Notes: generated by a model from the sequence alone, not told the origin. Positions 14,941 to 22,976 are shown, numbered from the stretch's first letter. The stretch: DNA of 24,923 nucleotides from an uncultured Collinsella sp. (GCA_900756945.1 CAAELZ010000030.1:1-24923), one strand, 5' to 3'. A program made the numbers and translations.

Positions 14941-16725
14941 CTATCCCAGCTTAACGCCGAACTTGCCGGCAATTTTCACTGCCGCCTCTTTGCCAATTGT
15001 TTTTTTCACGATGTCCTTGGCCGCGCGGGTAGCGTCGGAGACCGCGTCGTGCGGCCGGGAGAGGTCGTAGAAGTCATAGATGTCCCTGGAGTCCTCGCTC
15101 ATCTCGGAGAAGCACTCGAGGAGCACGGGCCTGTCAGACTCCTCCGCCATGAACTCCGGGAGGGCGGCCTCGAACGATGCCTTGTCGTTCGCCCTGAGGT
15201 ATTTGAACCCGCACGACTCGGCCCAGGGGCCGGCGACGGCGTTGTGCCTGGCAGCAGTGTGCAGGTCGCTCGACGCGTTCTGCCAGATGCCGTTGTAGTA
15301 GAACTCCTCGCCTCCGTGGTTGTTGCAGAGCAGGATGCGCACGTTCGGGCCGACGTGCCTGATGCGCAGAGAGTTCATGTCGTAGAAGAAGGCGAGGTCG
15401 CCGGTGACGAGGAAGGCGAGGCCCTCGGTCGCCTGGGACTGACCCATGAGCGACGACATGCAGCCGTCGATTCCGTGCGTGCCGATGTTGGCGTAAACGC
15501 GGATGTCGGGCTGCAGCTTGAAGAAGTTCGTTATGCGGATGGAGTCGTTGATGGTGAGGTGAAGCACAGAGCCCGATGGGACTCGCTCGACAACGTTCTT
15601 TATCGCATAGATGTTGCCCCACCCGAAGTCGGGATACACGACGGAGGCCGCGTACGCCGCAATGGCGTCGTGGTAGGCCATGTCGTTTGACGCCTTCTCG
15701 CCCGCCAAATCACTCATGCGACGGAAGAAGAACTCCGGCGAGCACTCAAATACCGTGGTTATGCATCCGAAAGCGTCGCAGACGACGCCGCCCTCGTCGA
15801 TGAGCCAATGCTCGACGCCTGACTTCGAGCCGCGCAACATCTCCTTGAGACCCTGCATGATGTTCCCGCCGTAGCTGATGACGACCTCGGGGGCGAATTC
15901 AGCGAACTTCTTCGGCGTGACATAGCGGCTGTCGAAACAGACGGACGTGTTTACGGCGCCCTCGACCAGCGCGTTGGACATGTACTCGACCGCTATGGCG
16001 CTGTTGAACCTCCTGAAGAACTCCCCCAGGGCCTCCTTGAGCCCGTCAGTGGGCTGGGCCTGCCCGCAGGCCACGAGGACGCGCGAGCAAGACTGGAGCC
16101 TCGCCGCGCGGGCAAGCCATTCCGCATTGGGGGACTCATGCTCGACGCGAACGATCCTCCGGACCTTAGGGAGCTCGGGTGTAGTGAAAGATGTGCTGTA
16201 CCAGCGCGACGGAACGTTGACCTGGACCGGGCCGCCCCCGTGGTGGTTGAGCTCGAGAAGTGCCTCGTTGACGAGCCGCCAGCAGTGGCGGAAGTCGCCG
16301 TCGTCGCGGACGATGGGCAGGTTCACCGATTTGCGGACGTGCCGGTCGAACATGCCAACCTGGTCGATCATCTGATCCTCGAGCTGGCCGAGCTTCGCCG
16401 GGTCGCGGTCGCTCGTGAGCACGACCAGCGGGACGTTCTGGTAGAAGGCCTCAGCCACCGGAGGCCAGTAGTTGCAGGTCGCGGTGGACGAGGTGCAGGA
16501 GATGACGACCGGCTCGCCCGCCTGCTGCGCGAGGCCGAGGGCGAAGTAGCCCGCACTGCGCTCGTCGACGACCGAGTAGCACTCGAACCAGGGGTCCTCC
16601 TCAACGGAGTGGACGAAGGGGAGGTTGCGCGACCCCGCCGAGAGCACGCACTTCCGGATGCCGTACTCCTTGAGCAGGGCGATGATTATTTGGTATGACT
16701 TGAGTTCGGTGTACACGTCACTCAC
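14941..16725 (-). CDS. MenD-like ThDP-dependent carboligase
   Basis: A 594-residue enzyme closely patterned on MenD (SEPHCHC synthase). It has LSAGSRNLPF (GSR at 31-33), the cofactor-activating Glu in VVDERSAGYFALGLA (E55), SCTSSTATCNYWPPVAEAFY, NDSIRITNF, YANIGTHGIDG, and the ThDP/metal motif TGDLAFFYDMN..CNNHGGEEF (GD at 442-443, NN at 468-469). In MenD proper the substrate-binding block reads N-R-G-x-x-G-I-D-G; here the Arg is Ile (NIGTHGIDG), hinting at a different acceptor. The other menaquinone genes are absent. It starts with GTG overlapping the ATPase stop by eight bases and is followed by an SDR. I infer that it builds an unusual precursor for the polysaccharide. Confidence 0.85.
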   Translation of the reverse strand: MSDVYTELKSYQIIIALLKEYGIRKCVLSAGSRNLPFVHSVEEDPWFECYSVVDERSAGYFALGLAQQAGEPVVISCTSSTATCNYWPPVAEAFYQNVPLVVLTSDRDPAKLGQLEDQMIDQVGMFDRHVRKSVNLPIVRDDGDFRHCWRLVNEALLELNHHGGGPVQVNVPSRWYSTSFTTPELPKVRRIVRVEHESPNAEWLARAARLQSCSRVLVACGQAQPTDGLKEALGEFFRRFNSAIAVEYMSNALVEGAVNTSVCFDSRYVTPKKFAEFAPEVVISYGGNIMQGLKEMLRGSKSGVEHWLIDEGGVVCDAFGCITTVFECSPEFFFRRMSDLAGEKASNDMAYHDAIAAYAASVVYPDFGWGNIYAIKNVVERVPSGSVLHLTINDSIRITNFFKLQPDIRVYANIGTHGIDGCMSSLMGQSQATEGLAFLVTGDLAFFYDMNSLRIRHVGPNVRILLCNNHGGEEFYYNGIWQNASSDLHTAARHNAVAGPWAESCGFKYLRANDKASFEAALPEFMAEESDRPVLLECFSEMSEDSRDIYDFYDLSRPHDAVSDATRAAKDIVKKTIGKEAAVKIAGKFGVKLG

Positions 16726-18292
16726 TCCAATCTGTGTTGGGCGCTGTTTTATCGTAGGGGGACAATTCGGACGAGTTTTCTATCGGGAGAAGGGAGACTA
16801 CCTCGCGCACGACCTCACGGTCTATCTCCCTAAGGGACCATTTCTCCAGTTGGGAATCCGCTATGGTTACGGTCTCACCGACGGACTCGGCATCTACGCC
16901 CAACCTCCCGGCATACTGGGCGACTTTCTCCCGCGCGAGGAGGACAACGTGCCCGCGCTTTTCCTCCACGGTCGGGCACACGAATTCGCAGATAAGGTCG
17001 AAGCGCGTTAGCAGCTCGGGCGCAATCCTCTCTCGCAGCTCCTTCTCGTCTTTCACGTTAGATGTGAACACGACAACATAGCCGTCCATGTCGTGCTCCA
17101 CGCCCATTCGATCGGTGTAGGCCCCATCCTCAAGCAGCTCCAGGAAGAAGGACCTCACGTCTTGCTTGGTTTTCTCGAACTCATCGCAGAGGAGCACCTT
17201 CGCCTTGGCCTTCTCGACCTTGTCGTTGAGCTCTCCGCCTTCGCAGCCCACGTAGCCGGAGGGGCTCCCGATGAGGCTGTTGAGCGAGTCCTGCGAGCTG
17301 TACGCCTCGAAGTTGATCTTCGCGAGATAACGCTCTCCGCCCGAGACCAGTTCGCTAAGTAAGCGCGCGGTCTCGGTCTTGCCGATGCCGCTCTCTCCGA
17401 AGAGGAATATCGAGAATATGCGCTGGTCGCCCAGCGCATGCGCTAATCTGAAAGCAGTGAGGCGTTCATGGAGATAGTACTTGAAGTTGGCATGTCCCGT
17501 GAGCCTCTCGTCGAACTCGGCCATAGCCCCAGCGAACTCTCCGTCATTGAGGTCGCAGACAGAACGAGGCCCTTCCATTCCCGTCGTCATCTCTTCAGGA
17601 CATTCGGGAAGCAAATCCGTCACGTCGCGGATCTCGTCGAAAAGCGACGGGAAGCTCTCGAACACCTTTGCGGAACGGGCTTCGCTCACGAGGAAATGAG
17701 GGGCGTTTGGCACCGAAGCGAGAGGCTCTATGGTAAGAAGCCTCGCGTCGGCGAGGGCTGCCTCGGAGGTGAGGTCGATGAACACCTCGATCTCGGAGTT
17801 CTCGAGCGCCGCAGAGAACTCCGAGGTCCTCTGAGAAAGTCCTTGGAGCGTAAAGACCTGATAACCGGAGTCATCGGATGCGAGCCGCACGAGTCGGTCA
17901 TACTCAGCTCTGTTAGAGAACGTGTAGAGCGGACAGCGTCCGGGCACGAAACGACATCCCTTCTCCTCGGCCACCAAGGGCAACGCCGCCTCGAAGAGTA
18001 GCGGAAAGATGTCAAGCGCCGACTGAACGAACGAGTCACGGATGAGCAGGAAAACATCGCCGTCTGCCCGGGAGAGAGTCTCCTCGACGTTGAGCATAAG
18101 GTGCTGGTTTGCCGGTAGAAGTGCCACGACGTTAGACAGGTCTGAGTAGATGCGTCCTCCCTCGGAGAATGCGGTCCTCGCGCCGCCGGTGACGTCGAAC
18201 GGAACGTATGTGTAGCCCTCCGACTCTAGCCTGAGGGCCTCCTCACGGCACTCCCTTCCCGTTCGGTACGTGTGGAGGACAAGGCTATCCAC
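16718..18292 (-). CDS. ClpB-D2-like AAA+ ATPase in capsule operon
   Basis: A 524-residue protein. Residues 1 to about 285 are an unrecognised domain without membrane helices. Residues about 286-500 form an AAA+ module of the ClpA/ClpB second-domain type: Walker A GESGIGKT (299-306), pore loop GSPSGYVG (342-349), Walker B VLLCDEFE (366-373), sensor-1 TSN (410-412) and an arginine finger LLTRFD (R430). The GYVG pore loop implies threading of a protein substrate, although only one ring is present and there is no ClpP-docking loop that I can see. GTG start overlaps the previous stop by eight bases (18285-18292); its own stop overlaps the next gene by eight. Role in a capsule operon is not known to me. 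Confidence 0.82.
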   Translation of the reverse strand: MDSLVLHTYRTGRECREEALRLESEGYTYVPFDVTGGARTAFSEGGRIYSDLSNVVALLPANQHLMLNVEETLSRADGDVFLLIRDSFVQSALDIFPLLFEAALPLVAEEKGCRFVPGRCPLYTFSNRAEYDRLVRLASDDSGYQVFTLQGLSQRTSEFSAALENSEIEVFIDLTSEAALADARLLTIEPLASVPNAPHFLVSEARSAKVFESFPSLFDEIRDVTDLLPECPEEMTTGMEGPRSVCDLNDGEFAGAMAEFDERLTGHANFKYYLHERLTAFRLAHALGDQRIFSIFLFGESGIGKTETARLLSELVSGGERYLAKINFEAYSSQDSLNSLIGSPSGYVGCEGGELNDKVEKAKAKVLLCDEFEKTKQDVRSFFLELLEDGAYTDRMGVEHDMDGYVVVFTSNVKDEKELRERIAPELLTRFDLICEFVCPTVEEKRGHVVLLAREKVAQYAGRLGVDAESVGETVTIADSQLEKWSLREIDREVVREVVSLLPIENSSELSPYDKTAPNTDWSE

Positions 18293-19319
18293 AGAACCAC
18301 GCCCTCAGCCGAGCGAAGAAGCCGGTGGTTGCTTCCTCACCTTCGCAAATAGCATCGTCCGCAGCTTCGGACGAGTCGTCAAGCACCGCAAAGCCTTCGC
18401 TAGACGTCTCGCGAGCCCCGTCGGCCAAATCCTCCCCTTCAAGCTCCGCCGCCCTTACGTCCTGCACTATCGCTATGAGGTCGATGTAATGAACTTGATC
18501 GGGGATTTCCTCAAAGACATCCTCGGGCAGGGCCTTCGATTCCGAGTCACGCACAGCGCTCTTGATGACGCGGCTCTTCTCTCCCGAACGCTGGCTTAGC
18601 CCCTTGCGCTGCAGATCGCCGAACGTCGTGTTGGTCAGCACATCCACGCCTACGAGGCCTTTGTAGACTCCGACAAGGCTCACGTCGCCTAGAAGCAGGT
18701 CTCGCATCCTGTACTTGCTCTCGAACTCGTTGTCGTTCTCTGAGGGGATTTTGATCGCAAGACAGACGGGCTCCCCGGCACCGGGGAGCTCCTCCATAGC
18801 CGTGAGAACATAGGCGTAGTCCTCCAGCATCGAGGAGACGATATTATTGACGTCTAAGCCCTCGACCCTCATGCCTTTCAGCGCGTCATGCCGCAGGACC
18901 TGCATCTGGGTAATCTCCTCCCAGTTGCAGGGCCAGAGCCTGACGCCGTCCACGCGAACGAGGTCGCCGGGGGCGCAGTCTTGGATCTTTGCACAGCCCT
19001 TGAGGACTTTCGCCCGGTCGACAATGAGCTTGAGGTACGTCGACTTGGTGTGCTTCACCTCGTAGGTGTCCGCCACCTTAAAAGATTCGCTGTCGTTCAA
19101 GGTCGTCCCGAGACTCGCCCCAACGGTCGCCTTCAAGGCGGCAAGGTTTGTGGAAGCATCCCCCTTCAACTCGGCTTTAAGAGTGTCGGAAGCCTCGGTG
19201 GTCGTCTCGACACTACTGCTCTTGCGGACCACGTTATCCATGGTCATGCAGAGTTCTATCGCCTTGGGGTAGTTGAGGTAGTAGATGATGAAGTTGAGAT
19301 CGTCGTTGCACAGCGCCAT
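18285..19319 (-). CDS. Unknown protein paired with the AAA+ ATPase
   Basis: A 344-residue cytoplasmic protein that I do not recognise with confidence. It has a hydrophobic N-terminal segment (LNFIIYYLNYPKAIELCM), a Ser/Thr/Lys-rich region (about 32-85), a compact middle domain (GDLVRVDGVRLWPCNWEEI, then VSLVGVYKGLVGV), an acidic linker (about 290-330) and a short amphipathic end, TTGFFARLRAWFCG. The general order recalls DUF6414 proteins, but the resemblance is weak. It starts three bases after the pyruvyl transferase gene and overlaps the ATPase gene by eight bases, so one protein of each pair is made together. A substrate adaptor or target of the ATPase is the simplest guess. Confidence 0.6.
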   Translation of the reverse strand: MALCNDDLNFIIYYLNYPKAIELCMTMDNVVRKSSSVETTTEASDTLKAELKGDASTNLAALKATVGASLGTTLNDSESFKVADTYEVKHTKSTYLKLIVDRAKVLKGCAKIQDCAPGDLVRVDGVRLWPCNWEEITQMQVLRHDALKGMRVEGLDVNNIVSSMLEDYAYVLTAMEELPGAGEPVCLAIKIPSENDNEFESKYRMRDLLLGDVSLVGVYKGLVGVDVLTNTTFGDLQRKGLSQRSGEKSRVIKSAVRDSESKALPEDVFEEIPDQVHYIDLIAIVQDVRAAELEGEDLADGARETSSEGFAVLDDSSEAADDAICEGEEATTGFFARLRAWFCG

Positions 19320-19322
19320 GGC

Positions 19323-20462
19323 TCACTCCGCGCACCCGGTCGGAAGCGCGCCACGCAAGAAGCTTAGTGCCCGTTCGCGCTCGCGCGTCAGAGCGAGGCG
19401 AGCTGGCGCGAAGTCTATATCCCCAGCCGCGAGGGCAACGTCGCGATAATCCGAGAGAAGCCGACCCTCCAGTCCGGTCATGGCAAGGAGGTTTCCGATG
19501 CGCCCTGAGAAGCGCTCAGGAGCAATCGCCACGAAGGGCTTCTCCAAGTTGACGGAGAACGCCGTGCCGTGGAAGGAGTCGGTGACCACAATCGAGGCAT
19601 TGAGGAAGAGCGAGAGAAAACGTCCGACGCTCGGGCACACGACGGCCTCCTCACCCCGACGACGTTCGTGGACCCCATAGGCGGGACGCAGAACCCTGAG
19701 CCCCTCCGCAGCAGCGACCTCCTGCACGTACGCATCGAACTCGGGGTTGCGGTTAAGCTGGTACACGAGCAGGTAGGGGAAATCGGGCACCCAGCCGTCG
19801 GAAAGGGCCGTCCACTCGGGACGGCCGAGCATGAGCGTGGGATCCACGACGGGCACGGCGCCGGGAACTCCGATGGAGTCGAGAAGCTCCGCCGCCTCTG
19901 CCTCGCGAACCGAGATGGCATCGTAACGCAGCAGCGCCTCGCGCATGAGGGGCTTCTCCCAATCATCGAGCGCCGGCTTGCCGATGCTAGCGGCATAGGC
20001 GATCTTCTTGGCACTCTCAGGAGCATAGGAGAGGTAGAATGCCCGCTCGAACCCGCAGTTCCACGTGCTGTTCCACACCTGGTCGCTGCCTGTGACGTAA
20101 ACATCGGCACTGGGAGGGTCGGCCTCAAGCTCCTCCGCGGAGTAGTACTTGCGCGGCGTGAGGTTCAGCATCTCGCGCCTGAACGCGTCGAGCGGGGCGC
20201 GACGGCGCGCGACCATGCGCGAGATGGGAATGCGAGCGAGCGACTTTGCACCCGGCAGCCCCAAGATGGGGATCTTCTTGGCAAGCTGTCCATTGAGGGC
20301 GCGCTCGGTCTCGTTCTCCGGGATGGCATCGTGCCGGTAGTAGTCGACCACCGTGGATGCGACTCCCAGCGACTCGAAAACGCGCTGCGTCGCATAGGTC
20401 TGCAGGCAAGAGCCATAGTTCGGCGAGTTATGGAGAGTGATGATTGCTGCAGTCGTAGTCAC
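19323..20462 (-). CDS. Polysaccharide pyruvyl transferase family protein
   Basis: A 379-residue protein of the PS_pyruv_trans (CsaB-like) family. The N-terminus TTAAIITLHNSPNYGSCLQT, then the GSDQVWN motif (125-131), YAASIGKP and DSFHGTAFSVNLEKPF in the C-terminal half are all diagnostic. Members add a ketal pyruvate from phosphoenolpyruvate to sugars, giving the polymer negative charge, though some family members have other functions. GTG 20460-20462 overlaps the TGA of the GT2 gene (GTGA), preceded by GGGGGAG. The same frame is open for another 148 codons upstream, but that is an Arg/Pro-rich shadow of the GT2 gene. It precedes the unknown/ATPase pair by three bases. Confidence 0.88.
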   Translation of the reverse strand: MTTTAAIITLHNSPNYGSCLQTYATQRVFESLGVASTVVDYYRHDAIPENETERALNGQLAKKIPILGLPGAKSLARIPISRMVARRRAPLDAFRREMLNLTPRKYYSAEELEADPPSADVYVTGSDQVWNSTWNCGFERAFYLSYAPESAKKIAYAASIGKPALDDWEKPLMREALLRYDAISVREAEAAELLDSIGVPGAVPVVDPTLMLGRPEWTALSDGWVPDFPYLLVYQLNRNPEFDAYVQEVAAAEGLRVLRPAYGVHERRRGEEAVVCPSVGRFLSLFLNASIVVTDSFHGTAFSVNLEKPFVAIAPERFSGRIGNLLAMTGLEGRLLSDYRDVALAAGDIDFAPARLALTRERERALSFLRGALPTGCAE

Positions 20463-21307
20463 TCCGCATCTCCCCCTTTCCGGAGAATCCTTGTGTACAC
20501 GAACCCGCGAAGGGCGTTGGGCATGAGGCAGACAACTGCCTGGGGAACAAACGAGATGAAGTAGTCGGCAGCGCTGAAGTACCCGCATGCCAGCTGCGCC
20601 CGCTTGAAGCGCCTCGCGTGCGACAGATAGGCGCGGCCTCCTCTGCGAGCGTAGAAGTCTGGGCTCACGCGCATTGCCACAAGGGTCTCGCGCACGTTGG
20701 CCGCACGGCAGCCCGAGGCGAGCATCCGGTTGAAGAGGTCCCAGTCTTCGAAATAGGGGAAGTCGGCGTTGTAACTCCCAGCGGCGAGCACCTTCGAGCG
20801 CCGGAAGGTCATAGGCGGGTGCCGGAAGGGATTGCGGCGCTTGGAGTAAGCGACGATCTCGTCGTGGGTTATGGGCAGGTCCGTCGTCGCCACGGGCCTG
20901 TCCCATGCCTCGACGAACTCTGTCACGTTGCTGCCCACCATGTCGAGGCCCTGCTCGGCCATGAGGGCAAGCTGACGCTGCATGCGCCCCGACAGGGCAT
21001 GGTCATCGGTGTCCATGCGAGCTATGACCTCGTTGGAGCATGCCTCAATGCCCCGGGCAAGCGCGTAGCCGAGGCCTCTGTTCTCGGAGTAGGAGACGAA
21101 ACTGAACAGGCCGGGGTTGGCCGCCTCGTACTCGGAGAGGACGTCCTCGAGCTCATCAGTCAGCGGGCCGTCCTTCACGACAACGATCTCCGCCGGGGGT
21201 ACCGTTTGGGCGAGCATCGAGTCCAGCGCCTCGCACAAGTACTCGGCGCGCTCCTTGGCGTAGAGGCTCATGAGCACGCTGTAGGGAGGGAAAGTCTGGG
21301 AATCCAT
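20459..21307 (-). CDS. GT2-family glycosyltransferase
   Basis: A 282-residue GT-A fold enzyme. YSVLMSLYAKERAEYLCEAL and EIVVVKDGPLTDELE form the nucleotide-binding strand, the metal-binding DTDD is at 99-102 (ARMDTDD), and FPYFEDWDLFNRMLASG provides the ED motif of the catalytic base. It should add a sugar to the undecaprenyl-linked intermediate in the cytoplasm. ATG 21305-21307 lies two bases after the stop of the sugar transferase gene and has GGGAGG before it. The C-terminus contains a hydrophobic stretch (YFISFVPQAVVCLMPNALRG) that may lie on the membrane. Donor and linkage are unknown. Confidence 0.9.
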   Translation of the reverse strand: MDSQTFPPYSVLMSLYAKERAEYLCEALDSMLAQTVPPAEIVVVKDGPLTDELEDVLSEYEAANPGLFSFVSYSENRGLGYALARGIEACSNEVIARMDTDDHALSGRMQRQLALMAEQGLDMVGSNVTEFVEAWDRPVATTDLPITHDEIVAYSKRRNPFRHPPMTFRRSKVLAAGSYNADFPYFEDWDLFNRMLASGCRAANVRETLVAMRVSPDFYARRGGRAYLSHARRFKRAQLACGYFSAADYFISFVPQAVVCLMPNALRGFVYTRILRKGGDAE

Positions 21308-21309
21308 GC

Positions 21310-21954
21310 CTACCTCCCTGTCTTCTTCTTGCCAAACATGGCACCGAAAGTGCCTGTAAAACATTTCCAGTCCATTCTGAAGCAACGGTTCCGCACGTAA
21401 TGGAGCTCGATCTTCTGGCGAAGGCCGCTCTCGAAGGTCGCGGCGTTGCGGTCGGTGGCCTGCCACAGGCCCGTAATGCCCGGGGTGACGCTCAGCAGCT
21501 CCTCCTTCTCCTCGTCGGTGAAGTGCTGATCGAGCTCTTCACGCGTGATGGGGCGCGGGCCGATAACGGACAGGTCGCCCTTGAGCACGTTGAGGAACTG
21601 CGGCACCTCGTCGATGGAGCACTTGCGGATGAACCGGCCCACCTTGGTGATACGCGGGTCCTCGTCGACCTTGCGCTCCACCTCCCACTGGTGCAGCTGC
21701 TCGGGGCTCAGGTACTTCTGCACGTCGTTTGCATCGGGAACCATGCTGCGGAGCTTAAGCACGCGGATCACCCGGCCTCCCCTGCCCACGCGCTCCTGCG
21801 TGTAGACCGGGCAGCCCGGTGACTCCGCGCATATCGCGGCGCAGACACAGGCCATGGGAATCACCAACACCGCGGTGCATCCGGCGCTGAAGGCTATGTC
21901 GAACGTTCTCTTGCATATGCGATAGAAGAGGGTCCCCGTCGGTTTCCTAGGCAT
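21310..21954 (-). CDS. Initiating sugar transferase (WcaJ/WbaP-type)
   Basis: A 214-residue bacterial sugar transferase of the short type: one membrane helix (about 19-42), then KLRSM (67-71), DEVPQ (115-119), SVIGPRP (129-135) and PGITGLWQ (158-165). It transfers a sugar phosphate from a UDP-sugar to undecaprenyl phosphate, the first step of repeat-unit synthesis. This is the first biosynthetic gene after the antiterminator, separated from it by a 178-base leader. The lack of an N-terminal multi-helix domain makes it the minimal catalytic form seen in Gram-positive and actinobacterial capsule loci. It is followed after two bases by the GT2 gene. Confidence 0.93.
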   Translation of the reverse strand: MPRKPTGTLFYRICKRTFDIAFSAGCTAVLVIPMACVCAAICAESPGCPVYTQERVGRGGRVIRVLKLRSMVPDANDVQKYLSPEQLHQWEVERKVDEDPRITKVGRFIRKCSIDEVPQFLNVLKGDLSVIGPRPITREELDQHFTDEEKEELLSVTPGITGLWQATDRNAATFESGLRQKIELHYVRNRCFRMDWKCFTGTFGAMFGKKKTGR

Positions 21955-22002
21955 GGGCTAGAACCCCACCAAGGAAATAGTCGTGGGAAATGCCTCTAGC
22001 AG

Positions 22003-22018
22003 GCGCCCCCACGGGCGC
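22003..22018 (-). promoter_or_regulatory. Hairpin in the leader before the biosynthetic genes
   Basis: Within the 178-base gap between the antiterminator and the sugar transferase, GCGCCC (22003-22008) pairs with GGGCGC (22013-22018). A second partial stem of CCCTG/CAGGG lies near 22063-22078. LoaP-type proteins act on RNA hairpins in operon leaders, so these are candidate targets; function is inferred. Confidence 0.35.
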
Positions 22019-22132
22019 ATTGCTCTCTATTACTTCTTTATCAACCACAGTCAAACTTACGTCCCTGTCCCCCAGGGATCCCCCAATCGATAAATTCAAA
22101 AATGCGAGCGAATAGCCGGTGCAACGTCTTCC

Positions 22133-22723
22133 CTACGTTTTGCTAGGCACGTCTAACGGAAGCAGCTCCCTAAAAGCGGAGTCGCCTTCGCCTACGTCCA
22201 CCAGACACCAGCGCTTATGACGGTCGATCTTTTTAACGCAGGCCTCTTGCCCCACAAGTGGCCCCTGCTCTATGTGCAGCACGCCATCTTCTATGCGCGC
22301 AACGCTGTTGCGCACCACGCCGTCTTCGTCCAACACGCTGCGGTACCAGTCTTGTGCATCGTCCGGCATGGGCATGTACGCCCGCTCCCTACTGCCGGCG
22401 ATTCGGCAGCCAAAGCTCAGCTGGGCCAAAGCCTTATCGAGCAGGGCGGCATCGCGCGTGGCGACGAAGAAGTATTTCTTGTACATGGGTTTGGTTTGGA
22501 GCGACCAGGCGCCGTCCCGCTTAAACCAGAACTCCTTTTGCATCACAAAAGCGTCCTGCATCAGCTCGTGCGGGATAATGCCGCGGACCTTTTCGCAGGT
22601 CTCGCGCTCTTTACCGTTGGGGGTGTGGACCAGATACCAGCGGACGCGGCCGTGCTGGCTGTTGGTAGTAGTGCCACTAAAGGCACCGGGCAGCTGCTCT
22701 TGGCGCCGCTTTGTCTGTTCCAT
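22133..22723 (-). CDS. loaP: LoaP/NusG-like transcription antiterminator
   Basis: A 196-residue NusG paralogue. The NGN domain starts RWYLVHTPNGKERETCEKVR (W29, with the conserved Cys) and includes MYKKYFFVAT. The KOW segment is GPLVGQEACVKKIDRHKRWC near residues 153-172. The Cys in the NGN domain and position before a long capsule operon match LoaP, which travels with RNA polymerase and suppresses termination in long polysaccharide or antibiotic operons. ATG 22721-22723 has AAGGGGG six bases upstream. It is the first gene after the candidate invertible promoter, so its expression may switch the whole locus. The gene symbol rests on motif and context, not on a search. Confidence 0.85.
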   Translation of the reverse strand: MEQTKRRQEQLPGAFSGTTTNSQHGRVRWYLVHTPNGKERETCEKVRGIIPHELMQDAFVMQKEFWFKRDGAWSLQTKPMYKKYFFVATRDAALLDKALAQLSFGCRIAGSRERAYMPMPDDAQDWYRSVLDEDGVVRNSVARIEDGVLHIEQGPLVGQEACVKKIDRHKRWCLVDVGEGDSAFRELLPLDVPSKT

Positions 22724-22728
22724 CTCTC

Positions 22729-22769
22729 GCCCCCTTAACTTGCTCCGCGACGCACGCGGATGCAGGGGC
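22729..22769 (-). promoter_or_regulatory. Leader hairpin that could hide the loaP ribosome site
   Basis: In the mRNA, GCCCC (plus 22765-22769) can pair with the GGGGC at the ribosome site (plus 22730-22734), closing an inner stem CCGCG/CGCGG (22755-22759 with 22745-22749). It would reduce translation of the antiterminator unless opened. Computed by eye only. Confidence 0.3.
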
Positions 22770-22813
22770 GTTAAGAACAGGCTTCTCGCTCGCAGCTAGG
22801 CGCAGTCGCAAAA

Positions 22814-22935
22814 GTACAGGTTTTTGTATCTTTCGACGGAGTTCATTATACGAGCAAACTGCTCGCGTTTTCCCAGATTGCACAAAATGCGCCGCGAATG
22901 GGCGCATCTCCATACGCCTCTACAAAAACCTGTAC
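22814..22935 (-). repeat. Inverted 15-bp repeats flanking the capsule promoter
   Basis: GTACAGGTTTTTGTA (22814-22828) and its exact reverse complement (22921-22935) are separated by 92 bases that hold the promoter. Both arms are followed outward by a run of A then GC on the equivalent strand (GCAAAA versus GCAAAAAG), so similarity extends further. Invertible promoters before capsule operons in gut bacteria have this form. No recombinase is in the window. A pair of operator sites is the alternative. Confidence 0.55.
22845..22865 (-). promoter_or_regulatory. Promoter -10 and operator-like dyad of the capsule operon
   Basis: On the minus strand a consensus TATAAT (plus 22845-22850) lies directly after the dyad CGAGCA-gtt-TGCTCG (plus 22851-22865), which fills the -35/-10 spacer. 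The -35 region (GGAAAA) is poor, so an activator or recombination control may be needed. A second dyad ATGCGCC/GGCGCAT is at 22887-22907. The start of transcription would be about 115 bases before the loaP ATG. Confidence 0.55.
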
Positions 22936-22950
22936 CTTTTTGCACAACAA

Positions 22951-22976
22951 AAAAGCCGCTCTAACCAGCGGCTTTT
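22951..22976 (-). terminator. Second terminator after thrS
   Basis: AAAAGCCGCT (22951-22960) pairs with AGCGGCTTTT (22967-22976) around a six-base loop, with A and T runs on both sides, so it can work in both directions. It also shields the capsule promoter from thrS read-through. Confidence 0.8.

Noticed and set aside
14321..16698. Several plus-strand frames of 140-250 codons
   Set aside because: All are antisense to the SDR and MenD-like genes and show no motif or ribosome site.
20463..20906. N-terminal extension of the pyruvyl transferase frame
   Set aside because: The extra residues are an Arg/Pro/Leu-rich shadow of the GT2 gene. The GTG at 20460-20462 overlaps the GT2 stop, has a ribosome site and begins the conserved domain.
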